Below are positions 20,380 to 31,114 of a DNA stretch of 64,000 bases, piece by piece; the stretch's first letter is position 1, and each line of letters begins with the position of its first letter. This DNA is from Acanthosepion esculentum. Its lineage: Eukaryota; Mollusca; Cephalopoda; Sepiida; Sepiidae. The stretch lies in contig OZ038485.1 of the NCBI GenBank assembly GCA_964036315.1, positions 94,516,451-94,580,450 of the forward strand, written 5' to 3'. Made by a program: the position numbers and the translations under genes. The notes beneath the pieces were generated by a model that was not told the origin of the DNA, did not search any database, and was given only the letters and a program-made list of their open reading frames with translations.

Positions 20380-20645
20380 CCAGATGAGCCACATGGTTGG
20401 CCCTGTTGACACCACGACATCGGATGCCACGCTTCATCTGGGCTCATTAAGTTGCTAATTGCACTCTGGATGAACTGTTAAAGTATAGCGGGGTCTAATG
20501 AGGCATGGTTCCGGTTGTTTCTGGATGATGGTAGGGTGTGGGCGTGGCGTAGATTCCATGAGACCATGGATCCCAGTTGTCAAGGCACCGTGTAGTTTAT
20601 GGTTCTATAATATGTTCACGTGGCATGGGTTAGGCCTGATTATTG
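20380..20645 (+). pseudogene. Tc1/mariner-like transposase fragment
   Basis: Around 20490-20620 the plus strand reads EAWFRLFLDDGRVWAWRR and METMDPSCQGTV-like text. The same segment appears better preserved at 21610-21780. It corresponds to the part of the DDE domain after the first catalytic Asp. Stops are present. Confidence 0.6.
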
Positions 20646-21360
20646 TCTGCTTTCTCTCTTTCTGCTGACTACATCTTTCTTTCTGCCTTTTTTCTCAGCG
20701 ATATTTTTTCTTTCATATTTTTCTTTCATTTGTGACATACTCCAGTGATTCCTTTCTTTCTTTCTTTCTTTTCCTTTCATTTCCAGCGATGCCTTTCATT
20801 TTCTTTTATTTCTGATATATCCCAGTGGTACTTTTCTTTTTCTTATTTTCTTTCTTTTCCTTTCCCGGCGTTTTTTTATTTACTGTCTTCTTTCTTTCTT
20901 TTTACTTATGGACTTTTTGAATTTTCACATTCTTTCTTAATTCTAATAATTTTAAAAATTTTTCTCTTAAATTCCCATCTGTTTCTTGTTTTTCTTGGTG
21001 GGGGTGCTTGTCATAATTCTGTTTTTGTCTACTACTTTCTTTCTATCTTTCTTTCTCTTTTTCTTTTTTTTCCCTATTATTTCTTCTTTTTTCTTTGTTT
21101 TTTTCTTTATTTTTTCAACAATTCCTACTTTCAATCTATTCTATCCTTTCTTTCTTTTTCCAGATATTTCTTATTTATTTATTTGTTTTCTTTTTGATAT
21201 ATTTAATATATTCTTAGTAGTGAGTTCGATCCTCACTGGGTGCCCCATACTTTCGGCCTTGTGCCACATCTAAGCCAGGCTTGGAAAATCGCTATTCAAT
21301 TTATTCTTTTTCTTTCTTTTCCAGCAATTCCTGCTTTCTTCAATTCTTTCTTTCTTTTTG
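20645..21360. repeat. Pyrimidine-rich (TTTC)n tract
   Basis: Long T/C-rich stretch with scattered CTTTCTTTCTTT runs. The Phe/Ser-rich open frames here are composition artefacts. A short non-pyrimidine piece at 21215-21290 contains GTGCCCCATACTTTCGGC. Confidence 0.8.
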
Positions 21361-21460
21361 ATCTTGGTTCCTTAATGATAGTAACTAGTGACGTCTGGCT
21401 AGAATTACCTCTTGTAACAGACAACCGGCACTGGTTCAATCCTCATCCGCATTCTATGTA

Positions 21461-21800
21461 GGTTGTGCCAGATGAATATCCATCAGGCCAGTCGAATTTT
21501 GTTTAGATTCCATTAGATATAGACTCAGAAGACCCATGAGGATGTCGCTTGTTAACACAACTACATCGAACACTGCGCGTTATCTGAACTCGAGACGTTG
21601 CTAACTGAACCCTGGAAGATTGGCAAACTGTAGCGTGGTCTGATGAGTTACGATTTCAGTTGTTTCGAGTTTATGGTACGGGTCGGGTGTTGTGTAAACC
21701 CCATAAAACTATGGACCCCAGATTTCAACATAGCACCGTGTCAGCCGGTGGTAGTTCCGTAATAGTGTGGGGTATACATATGGCATAGGTTGGGTCTGCT
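21461..21800 (+). pseudogene. Tc1-like transposase fragment with WSDE motif
   Basis: From 21613 one frame reads EDWQTVAWSDELRFQLFRVY, then GRVLCKPHK and SVIVWGIHMA before a stop at 21786. The D of WSDE is the first catalytic Asp of the DDE domain and VIVWG is the conserved strand that follows. The second Asp and Glu are missing because the minisatellite at 21806 starts there. Confidence 0.72.
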
Positions 21801-21805
21801 GCTCA

Positions 21806-22670
21806 GGGGTTACAGAGAGTGAAAGTAAGAGTAAAGAGGTAGGGGTTACAGAGAGTGAAAGTGAGAATAAAGAGGTAGGGGTTACAGAGAGTGAAAGTGA
21901 GAGTAAAGAGGTAGGGGTTACAGAGAGTGAAAGTAAGAGTAAAGTGGTAGGGGTTACAGAGAGTGAAAGTAAGAGTAAAGAGGTAGGGGTTACAGAGAGT
22001 GAAAGTAAGAGTAAAGAGGTAGGGGTTACAGAGAGTGAAAGTAAGAGTAAAGAGTTAGGGGTTACAGAGAGTGAAAGTAAGAGTAAAGAGGTAGGGGTTA
22101 CAGAGAGTGAAAGTGAGAATAAAGAGGTAGGGGTTACAGAGAGTGAAAGTAAGAGTAAAGAGGTAGGGGTTACAGAGAGTGAAAGTGAGAGTAAAGAGGT
22201 AGGGGTTACAGAGAGTGAAAGTAAGAGTAAAGTGGTAGGGGTTACAGAGAGTGAAAGTAAGAGTAAAGAGGTAGGGGTTACAGAGAGTGAAAGTAAGAGT
22301 AAAGAGGTAGGGGTTACAGAGAGTGAAAGTGAGAATAAAGAGGTAGGGGTTACTGAGAGTGAAAGTAAGAGTAAAGAGGTAGGGGTTACAGAGAGTGAAA
22401 GTGAGAATAAAGAGGTAGGGGTTACAGAGAGTGAAAGTAAGAGTAAAGAGGTAGGGGTTACAGAGAGTGAAAGTGAGAGTAAAGAGGTAGGGGTTACAGA
22501 GAGTGAAAGTAAGAGTAAAGAGGTAGGGGTTACAGAGAGTGAAAGTAAGAGTAAAGAGGTAGGGGTTACAGAGAGTGAAAGTAAGAGTAAAGAGGTAGGG
22601 GTTACAGAGAGTGAAAGTAAGAGTAAAGAGGTAGGGGTTACAGAGAGTGAAAGTGAGAGTAAAGAGGAGT
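21806..22670. repeat. 36-bp minisatellite, about 24 copies
   Basis: The unit is GGGGTTACAGAGAGTGAAAG followed by TAAGAGTAAAGAGGTA, with a few point variants (AAGAGT/GAGAAT/GAGAGT; AGAGG/AGTGG/AGTTA). It is open in both strands because 36 is divisible by three; the plus-strand frame would give a Gly-Val-Thr-Glu-Ser-Glu 12-residue repeat whose start codon lies in the transposase relic upstream. No evidence of a gene. Confidence 0.95.
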
Positions 22671-22689
22671 GTTTGAGAAAAGGATAAAG

Positions 22690-22915
22690 ACAAGGACGGG
22701 GATCAAGATCAAGGCATCAGAAGATGTTGATTGGCATTACATTTGAATATTTGAAGATTATAGCTATCAGGGAAGAAAGTAAGAGGAGGGGAGTTTCACT
22801 ATCGGGAAGTGCTAGAGAAGAAGCTGTTACGGTTGAAATGGCGGTGATATTTAACTGTTTCGACAGTAAAACGGTGGGACCGAGATGCCAACCCAGTAAC
22901 AAGCTAAAATTGATG
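22690..22915 (-). pseudogene. LINE 3' coding fragment, antisense (third LINE group)
   Basis: The minus strand matches the C-terminal coding part best seen at 60380-60560 (plus): complement of GGGAGTTTCACTATCGG (LWNSLP-like), of the Val/Glu HPFTVE-like block, and of a WHLGPTVLL block. It begins right after the minisatellite. Confidence 0.65.
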
Positions 22916-22959
22916 TCATCAGTGAAAAATATTCACCATGAAAATATGTTACCATGAAA

Positions 22960-23240
22960 ATATTCGTGAAAAAGACAGAGGGAAGCCACATTACGTCTGA
23001 GAGAAAGTGACTGGAGTCGAGAATCATCTGATGGATGGTGTGGTAACAACGTTCACCCGACATTAAACCATATATTAGACCGACCCTCTCTTCGTGCAAT
23101 GATGAAAGTGCTGTCGCAGGGTTGGAAACCGCGGGACTGGACATCTTCTCCCATCTCAAATGAGGAGAGAACAGATACTATGCTTTGATCCCAGTTCGTG
23201 AAATACATCTCTCAGAGGATCTGGTACACAACGGCCCCCA
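22960..23240. repeat. Dispersed repeat (family D) fragment
   Basis: CGTGCAATGATGAAAGTGCT, TGTCGCAGGGTTGGAAACC and GAGGAGAGAACAGATACTAT recur in modified form at 54390-54520, 54665-54795 and 62095-62235. Confidence 0.6.
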
Positions 23241-23365
23241 TCTCTTTAGGTGCTGCTTCTCTATTTCGCTTTTGGTTGGAAGTGGGGTAAATTGTCCCGT
23301 AGATTTTAATTCAACAGCAGTACCTTCCTCATTGCACTAAGAATTCTACGACAGTTATAATGTAT

Positions 23366-23663
23366 GAGGAGGCACGGTGTGGTAATGGATAGCGGCTCGG
23401 ATTGAGGAATCGGAGAGCCGAGTTCGAATTCCAGTCAAATCCATTACATTCACTTACGTGCTAATACCTTTGCGAAAGATATGACTCCTCTTCTTCTCTC
23501 CCCAGCTATGGGTAAATAGCAGGACAGACTTGGTTCTGGACAGTTGCCTTGAATGGCAACTGGTCTACCGCAGAAAGAAATGGCAACCTAGTGCGGGAAA
23601 AAAAATCTGCCTCGTTACGTGATCGCCTAAGCGTGTATCACGCGTGGCACATAACTGACTGAC
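23366..23663 (+). mobile_element. tRNA-derived SINE (family A), full length with 10-bp TSD
   Basis: TATAATGTAT at 23356-23365 is repeated at 23664-23673. The head begins GAGGAGGCACGGTGTGG and has a B-box-like GAGTTCGAATTCC. The body carries TTCACTTACGTGCTAATACC and CCCCAGCTATGGGTAAATAG. The end is GCCTAAGCGTGTATCACGCG, then ATAACTGACTGAC. This is the cleanest family A copy in the window. Confidence 0.88.
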
Positions 23664-23689
23664 TATAATGTATAGGTATGTGGATGCTA

Positions 23690-23885
23690 TGTGGCCGAGT
23701 GATCCAAACGTCCGCTTTCCAAACATCAGACCCTGGTGGATTTGTTAGAAAGGCAACTTTGTGTGGAGGTGATCCTAACGGGAGGTGATACCAGCGTGCG
23801 GCACCTTTGGAAAGTGCCTTGTTTGAGTGAAGTTGGTTAGACGGAATTTGTTCAGAGGCCGTCAACCGTTGTACTAACATTTAGT
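23690..23885 (+). mobile_element. Second SINE type with class II tRNA-like head
   Basis: TGTGGCCGAGTGATCCAAAC resembles the A-box half of a Leu/Ser-type tRNA gene, followed by CAGACCCTGGTGG in the B-box position and an unrelated body. No terminal duplication was resolved. It may be an isolated insertion in the flank of the SINE at 23366. Confidence 0.45.
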
Positions 23886-24555
23886 TGCAAGTCATTGCGA
23901 ACGAGGCTTTGGACGTTCTCTAGTTGTTCGTCCGGTTGATCATGACAGATAATGCGTTTTGTACCCATAAACTGTAACTAAGTTCCGCTCAGTATGGTTG
24001 CAGCAAAAACCAAAGGTGAGCTATGAGCATGTTCAATAAACATAAATATGCCCAAGTATATGTATGCAAGCCACTATGGCATGTGTGCTATTGTGGCTTT
24101 GTGTGCTCGGACAACGAGAATAACCGGCTATTATGAACTTGATGGTGGCACAGTAACAAGATTTAGAATGAATTCATGAGATCTATTTAACGAAACACTG
24201 CTTTTTCTCTTCAAAAATACTGTTCGGCCGCGCACACATAACCATGAATAAATATTTCCTGTAACGCACAGCGTAAATTGGCAAATCCCCGAAAGTGCCG
24301 AGGAAAAACTGGAAGAATAACGTTCAATCTAAAAAAAAAATCTCTATCTGCACATTTTTACCAATAAAACAAATATTAAACTAAAAATACTGTCTAAATT
24401 CTTTACTATGCTTGCACAAGAATGTTTCTTGTAAATGCCTTTTCTTATTTGCCTGGTGTTATATTCCGTGCTAATACGAATATAGACTTGAAAAACACGG
24501 AGGATAAAATAGGTAAAGGTTTATTGTAAAAACCAATACAATAAGAATAAAGGTA
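23886..24555. other. Unassigned spacer
   Basis: No recognised gene or repeat family. Confidence 0.3.
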
Positions 24556-24559
24556 ACAG

Positions 24560-25345
24560 TTATGCACAAGGTCGTCGCAAGTCAATCCAGTAGTGAGTGC
24601 TACTATAGGAAAGTCGGTAGTTCTTGCGTAAGTCTGAGTCGTACTCAACAGATCCCAGCTAGAAATATTTACCAGCCTCCCCACGAGGTAGGATGTGGCA
24701 CAAATCCGGAATTTAATGTGGGGCAATCCGAGCCCGTAGGCTCGGCCAAAAATTCCCCGTAACCACGTATAAACGGGATCGGGTCTGTCTACCTCCCCGG
24801 ACGAGATTCTGCCCTTCGGCATAATCTCGTCCGTGTTTCTCTCTTCCCGAAGGCAGAGAGTTCGACAACAGCCAAGATCTGAGTAACAGATCCCAGCTAG
24901 GCGGTATCTAGCAACTGCCTCACGCAGTCACATGTGGCACAAAGCCGAATTTAATGTGGGGTTCCCGAGCCCGTAAGCTCGGCCAAAAAATCCCCGTAGA
25001 CCACGTATAAACGGGATCGGGTTGGTCGACCTCCCCGAACGAGACTGCCCTTCGGCGTAACCTCGTCCGGGTTCCTCTCTGCCCGAAGGCGGAGAATTCG
25101 ACCAGCACAGCTGGAAAAGTTTTCAGCTAGACGGTATCTAGTAACTTCCCACTCAGACACATGTGGCACAAGGTCAAATTTAACGTGGGATTCCGAGCCT
25201 CTAGGCTCGGCCAAAAATTACCCATAGAACCCGCATGAACGGGTTCGGGTCTGTCTAACTCCCCGGACAAGACTCTTCCCTTCGGCATAGCCTCGTCCAG
25301 GTTCCTCTCTGCCGTCGGGCAGAGAGTTCGACAGCACAGCTGAAA
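24560..25345 (-). repeat. Three tandem units of a roughly 230-bp GC-richer repeat (family D-like)
   Basis: GGCCAAAAAT-type anchors are at 24744, 24981 and 25209, giving periods of about 237 and 228 bp. Each unit (read on the minus strand) carries a GCCGAGCCTACGGGCTCGG hairpin block, GGGGAGGTAGACAGACCCG, and a GTGCCACAT box. The short open frames in all three units are repeat shadows. A similar box order occurs in the two-unit array at 50433-51085. Confidence 0.75.
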
Positions 25346-25445
25346 AGATTTCAACTTGACTTTGTAGTCCGTTGTAGCTACTACCTATAGGGTAGTCACT
25401 GACGGGGGTGACAGGGTATTCAATTACATCACCTAGCTTCAACAC

Positions 25446-26284
25446 AGATTATAATACAAACGTGGATAGAGCATAAGTGTATCAATCAAATAGAGATAAA
25501 AGAACTTCTGTAGCTACTCAACTTTTCTCTGTTCGTAGAACGGGTATTCGGCTAGTTCTTGAAATATGTCTCAGACTCAAGCTGTTCAACTTAATGTCCG
25601 TTTCGATTCAGCGCAGACACAATCAACGTTCAATTGTGGACGCTTAGTTGATGAGGTGTGTGACTTCAAGCTGACAAGTTAGAAAGAGTTAAAACTCGTA
25701 AACGTTTTAGACGTGCTGCATTTGCCCATTGCAAAGTTTTCAGGACTTGTCTCGATTAGAACTGTCAATCATCCGAAAGTGACCAACTGAAAACGTGAGA
25801 ATATTTTGGGCCACGCCCCATCAACGTAATTCAGCTAAGAGACCAGATGTTGATATACTTTGAAAAGATGACTCAACGTTCAGAAATGTTTACGCTTACA
25901 TTGTGTCGACGAAATAGAGCGTCTCTTCTTTTTTTCTTTTTTTTTTTTTGTTAAAAAAAGTAATAGACTCCAGACTCTATGTTTTAATAGTAATATTTTC
26001 CGCCCACGAATAAATAATTCTCGTGAATATAAGTGAGTGCATCAAAAAGTCCGTAGCCTGACATTTGATCTGAAATTTGATCTTAAATTTCCACTGTATA
26101 TTTTTCTACCTATGTTATTACTGCTCCTTTCACAATTTCCATAAACCACGAGAATTGTAGGGACACCACATGTACTGCAGCCGTAGCAGCAGGATGTGTG
26201 GCCAGGGCAAGATAACCTGATGGAGCCCATCCCACTTCAGGGTGGTTTGATGTCCTTATCCTAAAACGGATGTCACAAGGCTAA
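25446..26284. other. Unassigned spacer
   Basis: No recognised gene. T-run at 25931-25950 only. Confidence 0.3.
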
Positions 26285-26415
26285 AGAAGCCTGTTTTTTC
26301 CCGCTATTTAACCCATAGCAGTGAAAAGAAGAAAGGGAGTAATGCTTTTCCTAATAACGAATGTGAGAGCAACAGACTAACCTAGAATTAGAACTCGGCT
26401 CGACGATTTAACTTT
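26285..26415 (-). mobile_element. Diverged family A SINE body
   Basis: CCCGCTATTTAACCCATAGC, then a purine block and GAATTAGAACTCGGCTCGAC match the family A order on the minus strand (body then B-box) but with many substitutions and a missing tail. Confidence 0.5.
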
Positions 26416-26488
26416 TTGTGTCGATATCTGTTAGGCTATCCACATTAATAGTTACCCTTAATTTAATTGTGTAGACTACGTCCTTCAA

Positions 26489-26490
26489 GG

Positions 26491-26552
<62 letters not shown>

Positions 26553-26583
26553 ATATATAATATATATATATATATTGTTTTAT

Positions 26584-26650
<67 letters not shown>
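26489..26650. repeat. (AT)n microsatellites with short interruptions
   Basis: Three AT runs separated by TTGTATATAATATA and TTGTTTTATTGTG. Confidence 0.95.
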
Positions 26651-26652
<2 letters not shown>

Positions 26653-27415
26653 TATTCGTTATTTTTAATAGATACAATTTATTTAATTTCTGTGTTTTTC
26701 AAATAAACACATATTGATTACATTTACCGGTCTGAATGTTCAAGAAAATATGTGTTCCCCGACAGCAATCGAACATGTGTCATGTACAGAACGATCAATT
26801 GATCTGACGTGCTATATTACTCAGCCACAGAGAAGCGTCTGGTTAGCAAAGTCCAAATTATTGTTTATAAACAACAAATCTTCGACGATCTTTCCCAGAC
26901 GAACATATCTTTTCACGAAATGTAACGTAACGTCAACATTGAAATGGGTTAAGTCCGAAAATTATTTAATATGGGGTTGGTGCAAAATTATCAGGCGTTT
27001 TGTAGGTGAGTTTGTTTTTTTGTTAATAAAAATTGCTGTTTTGCTTACTTTTTTTTAATAAAAATATCAATTTATCATCAGGTTATAAAAATGCCTATCG
27101 ATAATCATACGCTCCGGAATAATTATTTAAAATTTTTATTGTTGAATTATTATGTTTCTTTTTTCATAATAAATATTGTTTAAAAACGCCTGATAATTAT
27201 GCACCAACCCAATGTATTAAATACGTTATTTTTAATAGATACACTTTGTTTAAGTAAATGCTTTCTTTGTTAAATAAACAGTATTAATTACATTAACTGG
27301 CATGAATGTTCGAAAAATTTTGTAGAAAATATGCGATTTATATTTTCTGTTTATTTAAAAACAGAGCATTTGCTTGAATAATTTACTTGTATCTATTAAA
27401 AATAATCCACTTCAT
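26650..27415. mobile_element. AT-rich element with direct and inverted copies of one end, containing a MITE
   Basis: GTTATTTTTAATAGATACA occurs at 26659 and 27228 in the same orientation, and its complement TGTATCTATTAAAAATAA at 27389. The TGAATGTTC block follows at 26744 and 27306. The mariner-type MITE at 26973-27211 sits between the direct copies, suggesting nested insertions. Confidence 0.55.
26973..27211. mobile_element. Mariner-derived MITE
   Basis: Left end GGGTTGGTGCAAAATTATCA (26974) and right end TGATAATTATGCACCAACCC (27191-27210) are inverted repeats, continuing into GGCGTTTT / AAAACGCC. GGTTGGTGCAAAA is the well-known terminal motif of mariner-superfamily elements and their MITEs. 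The 240-bp interior has no transposase. Confidence 0.8.
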
Positions 27416-27435
27416 AATATATACATATATACTTC

Positions 27436-27481
<46 letters not shown>
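27416..27481. repeat. (AT)n microsatellite
   Basis: About 45 bp of AT after two short ATAATATATAC variants. Confidence 0.9.
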
Positions 27482-27482
<1 letters not shown>

Positions 27483-27754
27483 TTAAATACATTTTTAGCA
27501 GTACAGAACTTGATTATTGCAAGACCAAGCAAACAATCACGCTGTTTACAGAGAGATGTTTTGCGAAACCTGATATAAAGAGACTCCAGTACCTTTAGAT
27601 GAAAAGAGTGTGAATGACATAAAACAGGTCTTGCTATGATTAGTCTCTAATATTTACCCCCACTTTTTTCCTATCATCAGTTAATCATTCACAATCTTAA
27701 ATTTGTTATATTTTACTCTCGATTAAAAAAACATGTGAGTACAGAAACTGATCA

Positions 27755-28110
27755 CTTGTGAGATGAAATGCCTGAGGCGAGCAGCGAACAGGACCAGGCG
27801 AGAAAAGATCAGGAATGAGGCAATAAGAGATATGTTAGGAGCAATACCAGTCATATAACACATCGAACGACAGAGGATCAAGTGGTTCGATCACCTCACC
27901 CTATCAACCAACCAGCCCTACGAGCATACATCCTCAGGTACTCTGGCTGGGGAGCTAGAGGCATACCAAAAAGACGCTGGAGCGACTCAGTGGCAGACAC
28001 TCTCAGAGCCCACGAGATATCTCTCCTCCAGGCCACTCACCTTGCTGCTGACAGACGACTGTGTCTCCCCGCGACGCCTTACAGCACAAGCCGAAGAAAA
28101 AACTAAACTA
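27755..28110 (+). pseudogene. LINE 3' coding end (fourth LINE group)
   Basis: Translation gives MKCLRRAA.RTRREKIRNEA (27766 onwards), DMLGAIPV, HIERQRIKWFDHLT, then in the next frame QPALRAYILRYSGWGARGIP, KRRWSDSVADTL and ATHLAADRRLCLPAT. This arrangement (Arg-rich helix, IER.RI.WFGHL.R, GRPKRRW) is the typical C-terminus of RTE/R1-like reverse transcriptases. One stop and one frameshift show it is dead. Confidence 0.75.
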
Positions 28111-28589
28111 AACAGTCTAACGATTTGTAACGATATCGCCTTGCCGACTAACAACATCAGATTTAATCTGATATTTAAAATTAAATTTTATTGATCTCAT
28201 GAATTTTACAAATACATTGTCCAATGTATGCGAGCGTCCCCGTTCCCTCGTCTGAAATATGAATCATATATCCTCATATGTGCGACCTTTGAGACATCAG
28301 ACATTTCCTCATTAGGGTGGGTGTTTATATAACTGCGTGTAATAACGGTTCTTTCCCAAGCTTTCAACCCAGGCACAGTTATGCCCATCATGTGGGTCCC
28401 TAGTCGGCGGCAAGGAGGTCACCAATTAAGTCAACCTTGCACTGCATCCTTCTCTGAAGAACACTAAGTGCAAAGTATATATTGGCATGATCAGGGGTGA
28501 TACGCATACTTCAGATTGGAAAACGGCCCTTTTCTTGATTATTCGATGAAAAGAGGTGCCCGTAGGATTAACAGAAGCATGGCTTTCTT

Positions 28590-28860
28590 TGGATATAGTC
28601 CTGGGTATGACGATAAAATACATCCGGCAGCAAGTCCTCTGATCCGGAGATTGGAGGTTTTGAGGAGCGTGGAACCACCTCTCAATTGCTATTGTTCCCA
28701 GCTATTAGGGTCCCAGCTATAGGAAAATAGTGAACCATCAGACAAAAACAAAAGACCATGAAAGTATAAAGATACCTTTTTATAGTAATAATACCAGCAA
28801 TACATTTTTATATGAAAAAAACACGGTATATTTATATTTTGGAACATAGTTTGATTTCTT
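28590..28860 (+). repeat. Family B dispersed repeat, 5' half
   Basis: Order: GACGATAAAATACATCCGGC, CTCTGATCCGGAGATTGG, GAACCACCTCTCAATTGC, GTCCCAGCTATAGG, then ATACATTTTTATA repeats. Homologous to 31125-31440 and 49085-49350. Confidence 0.75.
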
Positions 28861-29020
28861 TAAGAAATTATAGGATATTATATGGATTAATGTCATGAAA
28901 GAGTTCTTTCATGTTAGTTGTTTGATTTTGTTTAACGGTATATCAACGTGTATCATATAGTTTTATGGCTTCAGCTACAAATAAAGTGTGTCTTTCATCA
29001 TTTGGCTATAAAATGTATTG
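28861..29020 (-). repeat. Family B dispersed repeat, 3' half, inverted to the preceding copy
   Basis: ATGTCATGAAAGAGTTCTTT, TTAACGGTATATCAACG and TGGCTATAAAATGTATTG are the reverse order of the plus copies. It lies head-to-head with the copy at 28590-28860. Confidence 0.65.
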
Positions 29021-29299
29021 TTGTTAATTTTGATTTAAAAATATATTCCATAGTACAATGGTTAGCAAACCAAATTTGCATATCAAATCACCAGAGAGTT
29101 TGAGCCTATTGTGATTATATGCCAGACAAAGTTTTGTAAATATTTTAAAGTGTCTACTGTAGTGCAATGATTAACATGTTCAGACTATGCCATACATCTC
29201 AAGTATTGAGAAAAAATCAGTTTGTAAGATATGTTTTTTAATGATATTGTCCCTTTGATGTAAATGAGCATTATTCTCCAGATTACTTTTCTTTATTAT

Positions 29300-29990
29300 C
29301 TGCAAATTACCATGCATTCTTGGGAAAGATCGATTGATTGCCAGATTTGTTTGTTTAGCAGCATATCAATTCCTTATGGATCATTTAATGGCAAAATTTA
29401 ATTTTCTTGGTAGCTTTGAAGAAATAATAGGTTTCACAATTGAATACATGGTACTCAGCTTTTGTTCACATGTTTGTGTGGACATAATTACTACAGGCAG
29501 TGACACGTGTGATTTATGTTGTAGCTATATTTTGGAATACAGTTTGATTTCAGAAATTATAGCATATTATGTAGATTAATGTCATGAAAGAGTTCTTTCA
29601 TGTTTGTTGTTTTATTTTGTTTAGCAGCATATCAACCTCTAATGGTTATTTAATGCCGAAACCTAAATATTTTGAGAGCAATTGTATGCCTGTTGATCAT
29701 TCTACTATTAAATGTATTATTAGTAATTTTACTAAAAATAGGTATTGGTGAAATTTTTTTATATATATACAAATGTATTGCTGGTATTTTTTATACTTTC
29801 ACAGTGTTGTGATTTTGTTTGGGGGTTCACTGTTTGCGCATTGTTGGTATCCTAACAGATGTTATCAACCCCAGTAGGGGTGCTCCTGGAAACAACTGCA
29901 ATTAAAAAATGGTTACACATTCCTCAAAACCTCCAATCTCTCGATCAGAGGCCTTATTGCTGGATGTATTTCTTGGAAGATAGTGAAGTG
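29300..29990 (-). repeat. Family B dispersed repeat, near full length
   Basis: Read on the minus strand it carries, in order, CTCTGATCGAGAGATTGGAG, ATACATTTGTATA-like units, the CATTAAATAACC/ATATGCTGCTAAAC module (29620-29660), TGAAAGAACTCTTTCATGAC and the ACACATGTGAAC / GAGTACCATG block (29440-29490). The same ~760-bp layout is intact on the plus strand at 49075-49835 and 31115-31870. Confidence 0.75.
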
Positions 29991-30024
29991 ATTTCCTATT
30001 GCTTTTTCCGGTTCACCTCTTAGA

Positions 30025-30455
30025 CTTGTTACCACCCAAGGCTAGAGAGTCCAATCTACCCTGCTATTTAACCTATAACTAGAGATGGCTGGATCTTGAA
30101 TTCAGAGTTGTCCTTCTAGACTGATTGCCAACCACAGCTAGAGAGCCCAGTGTACCCTGCTAATTAACTTGTTACCACCCAAGGCTAGAGAGTTCAATCT
30201 ACCCTGCTATTTAACCTATAACTAGAGATAGCTGGATCTTGAATTCAGAGTTGTCCTTCTAGACTGATTGCCAACCACAGCTAGAGAGCCCAGTGTACTC
30301 TGCTAATTAACTTGTTACCACCCAAGGCTAGAGAGTCCAATCTACCCTACTATTTAACCTATAACTAGAGATGGCTGGATCTTGAATTCAGAGTTGTCCT
30401 TCTAGACTGATTGCCAACCACAGCTAGAGAGCCCAGTGTACCCTGCTAATTAACA
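30025..30455. repeat. 143-bp tandem repeat, three copies
   Basis: CTTGTTACCACCCAAGGCTA begins at 30025, 30168 and 30311. Each unit ends in AGCCCAGTGTACCCTGCTAA. Divergence between units is only a few bases. Confidence 0.9.
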
Positions 30456-30474
30456 TGTTGATTAAATTAACTAT

Positions 30475-30660
30475 AATGTTAGTTGTTTGATTTTGTTTAG
30501 CAGCGTACCAACCTCTATAGGTTATTTAATGCCGAAATTTAAATATTTTGAACACAATTTTATGGCTTGAACTAAATATATTTTGAACACAGTTGCATGC
30601 CTTCAACTATAAATAAAATGTATTACTGGTCATTTCATGTATTGTTGGTTATTTTTTTTT
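30475..30660 (-). repeat. Family B fragment
   Basis: AGCAGCGTACCAACCTCTAT, GTTATTTAATGCCGAAATT and TAAATGTATTACTGG-type units, as in 29620-29760. Confidence 0.65.
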
Positions 30661-31110
30661 TATAACTGATTTATAAAATCTGACGGAAAGCCATCTGCAG
30701 AGCTAATGAGGAATCTCTTCGCGAATTCTATTTTTAGTAAGTTAGTAATGACTGCTGAGTTTGATACTTACTGGGTTGTCTCACTATCGCAGCCTGCTGT
30801 TACATTAATCTAAGCTTAGATTTCTAAACCCATGTATATATTCACAAACACTTATAAACAGTAAAGATACAAGCATGGGTTATTCACACTAATAAAATTT
30901 TTAGAGAGATACAATAGCCAGTGGATTTCTGCAGCTTAAATTACATACACAATAAGCTCTTTGAATGAGAATGTCCTCTAGATTAAATATACGTTCTTGG
31001 AATTACACTTTGCGTAATATTTAAGAAATAAAATATCAACAAACAAAAGAAAATAAGAGTCATGTTTCAAACATTTCATTGAAGTTATTAGAACTTCCTG
31101 TAGCTAAGTC
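30661..31110. other. Unassigned spacer
   Basis: No recognised gene. Confidence 0.3.
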
Positions 31111-31114
31111 CTGT

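Noticed and set aside
20745..21273. Phe-rich membrane-protein-like frames
   Set aside because: Low-complexity TTTC tract; hydrophobicity is a by-product of pyrimidine composition.
21767..22687. 306-codon frame with Gly-Val-Thr-Glu-Ser-Glu 12-residue repeats
   Set aside because: It arises from a 36-bp minisatellite with no stop in either strand. Its start codon lies in a transposase relic and the antisense strand is equally open.
24445..25445. Several 60-125-codon frames over the trimer repeat
   Set aside because: The frames recur in each repeat unit with shifts and share no recognisable domain.
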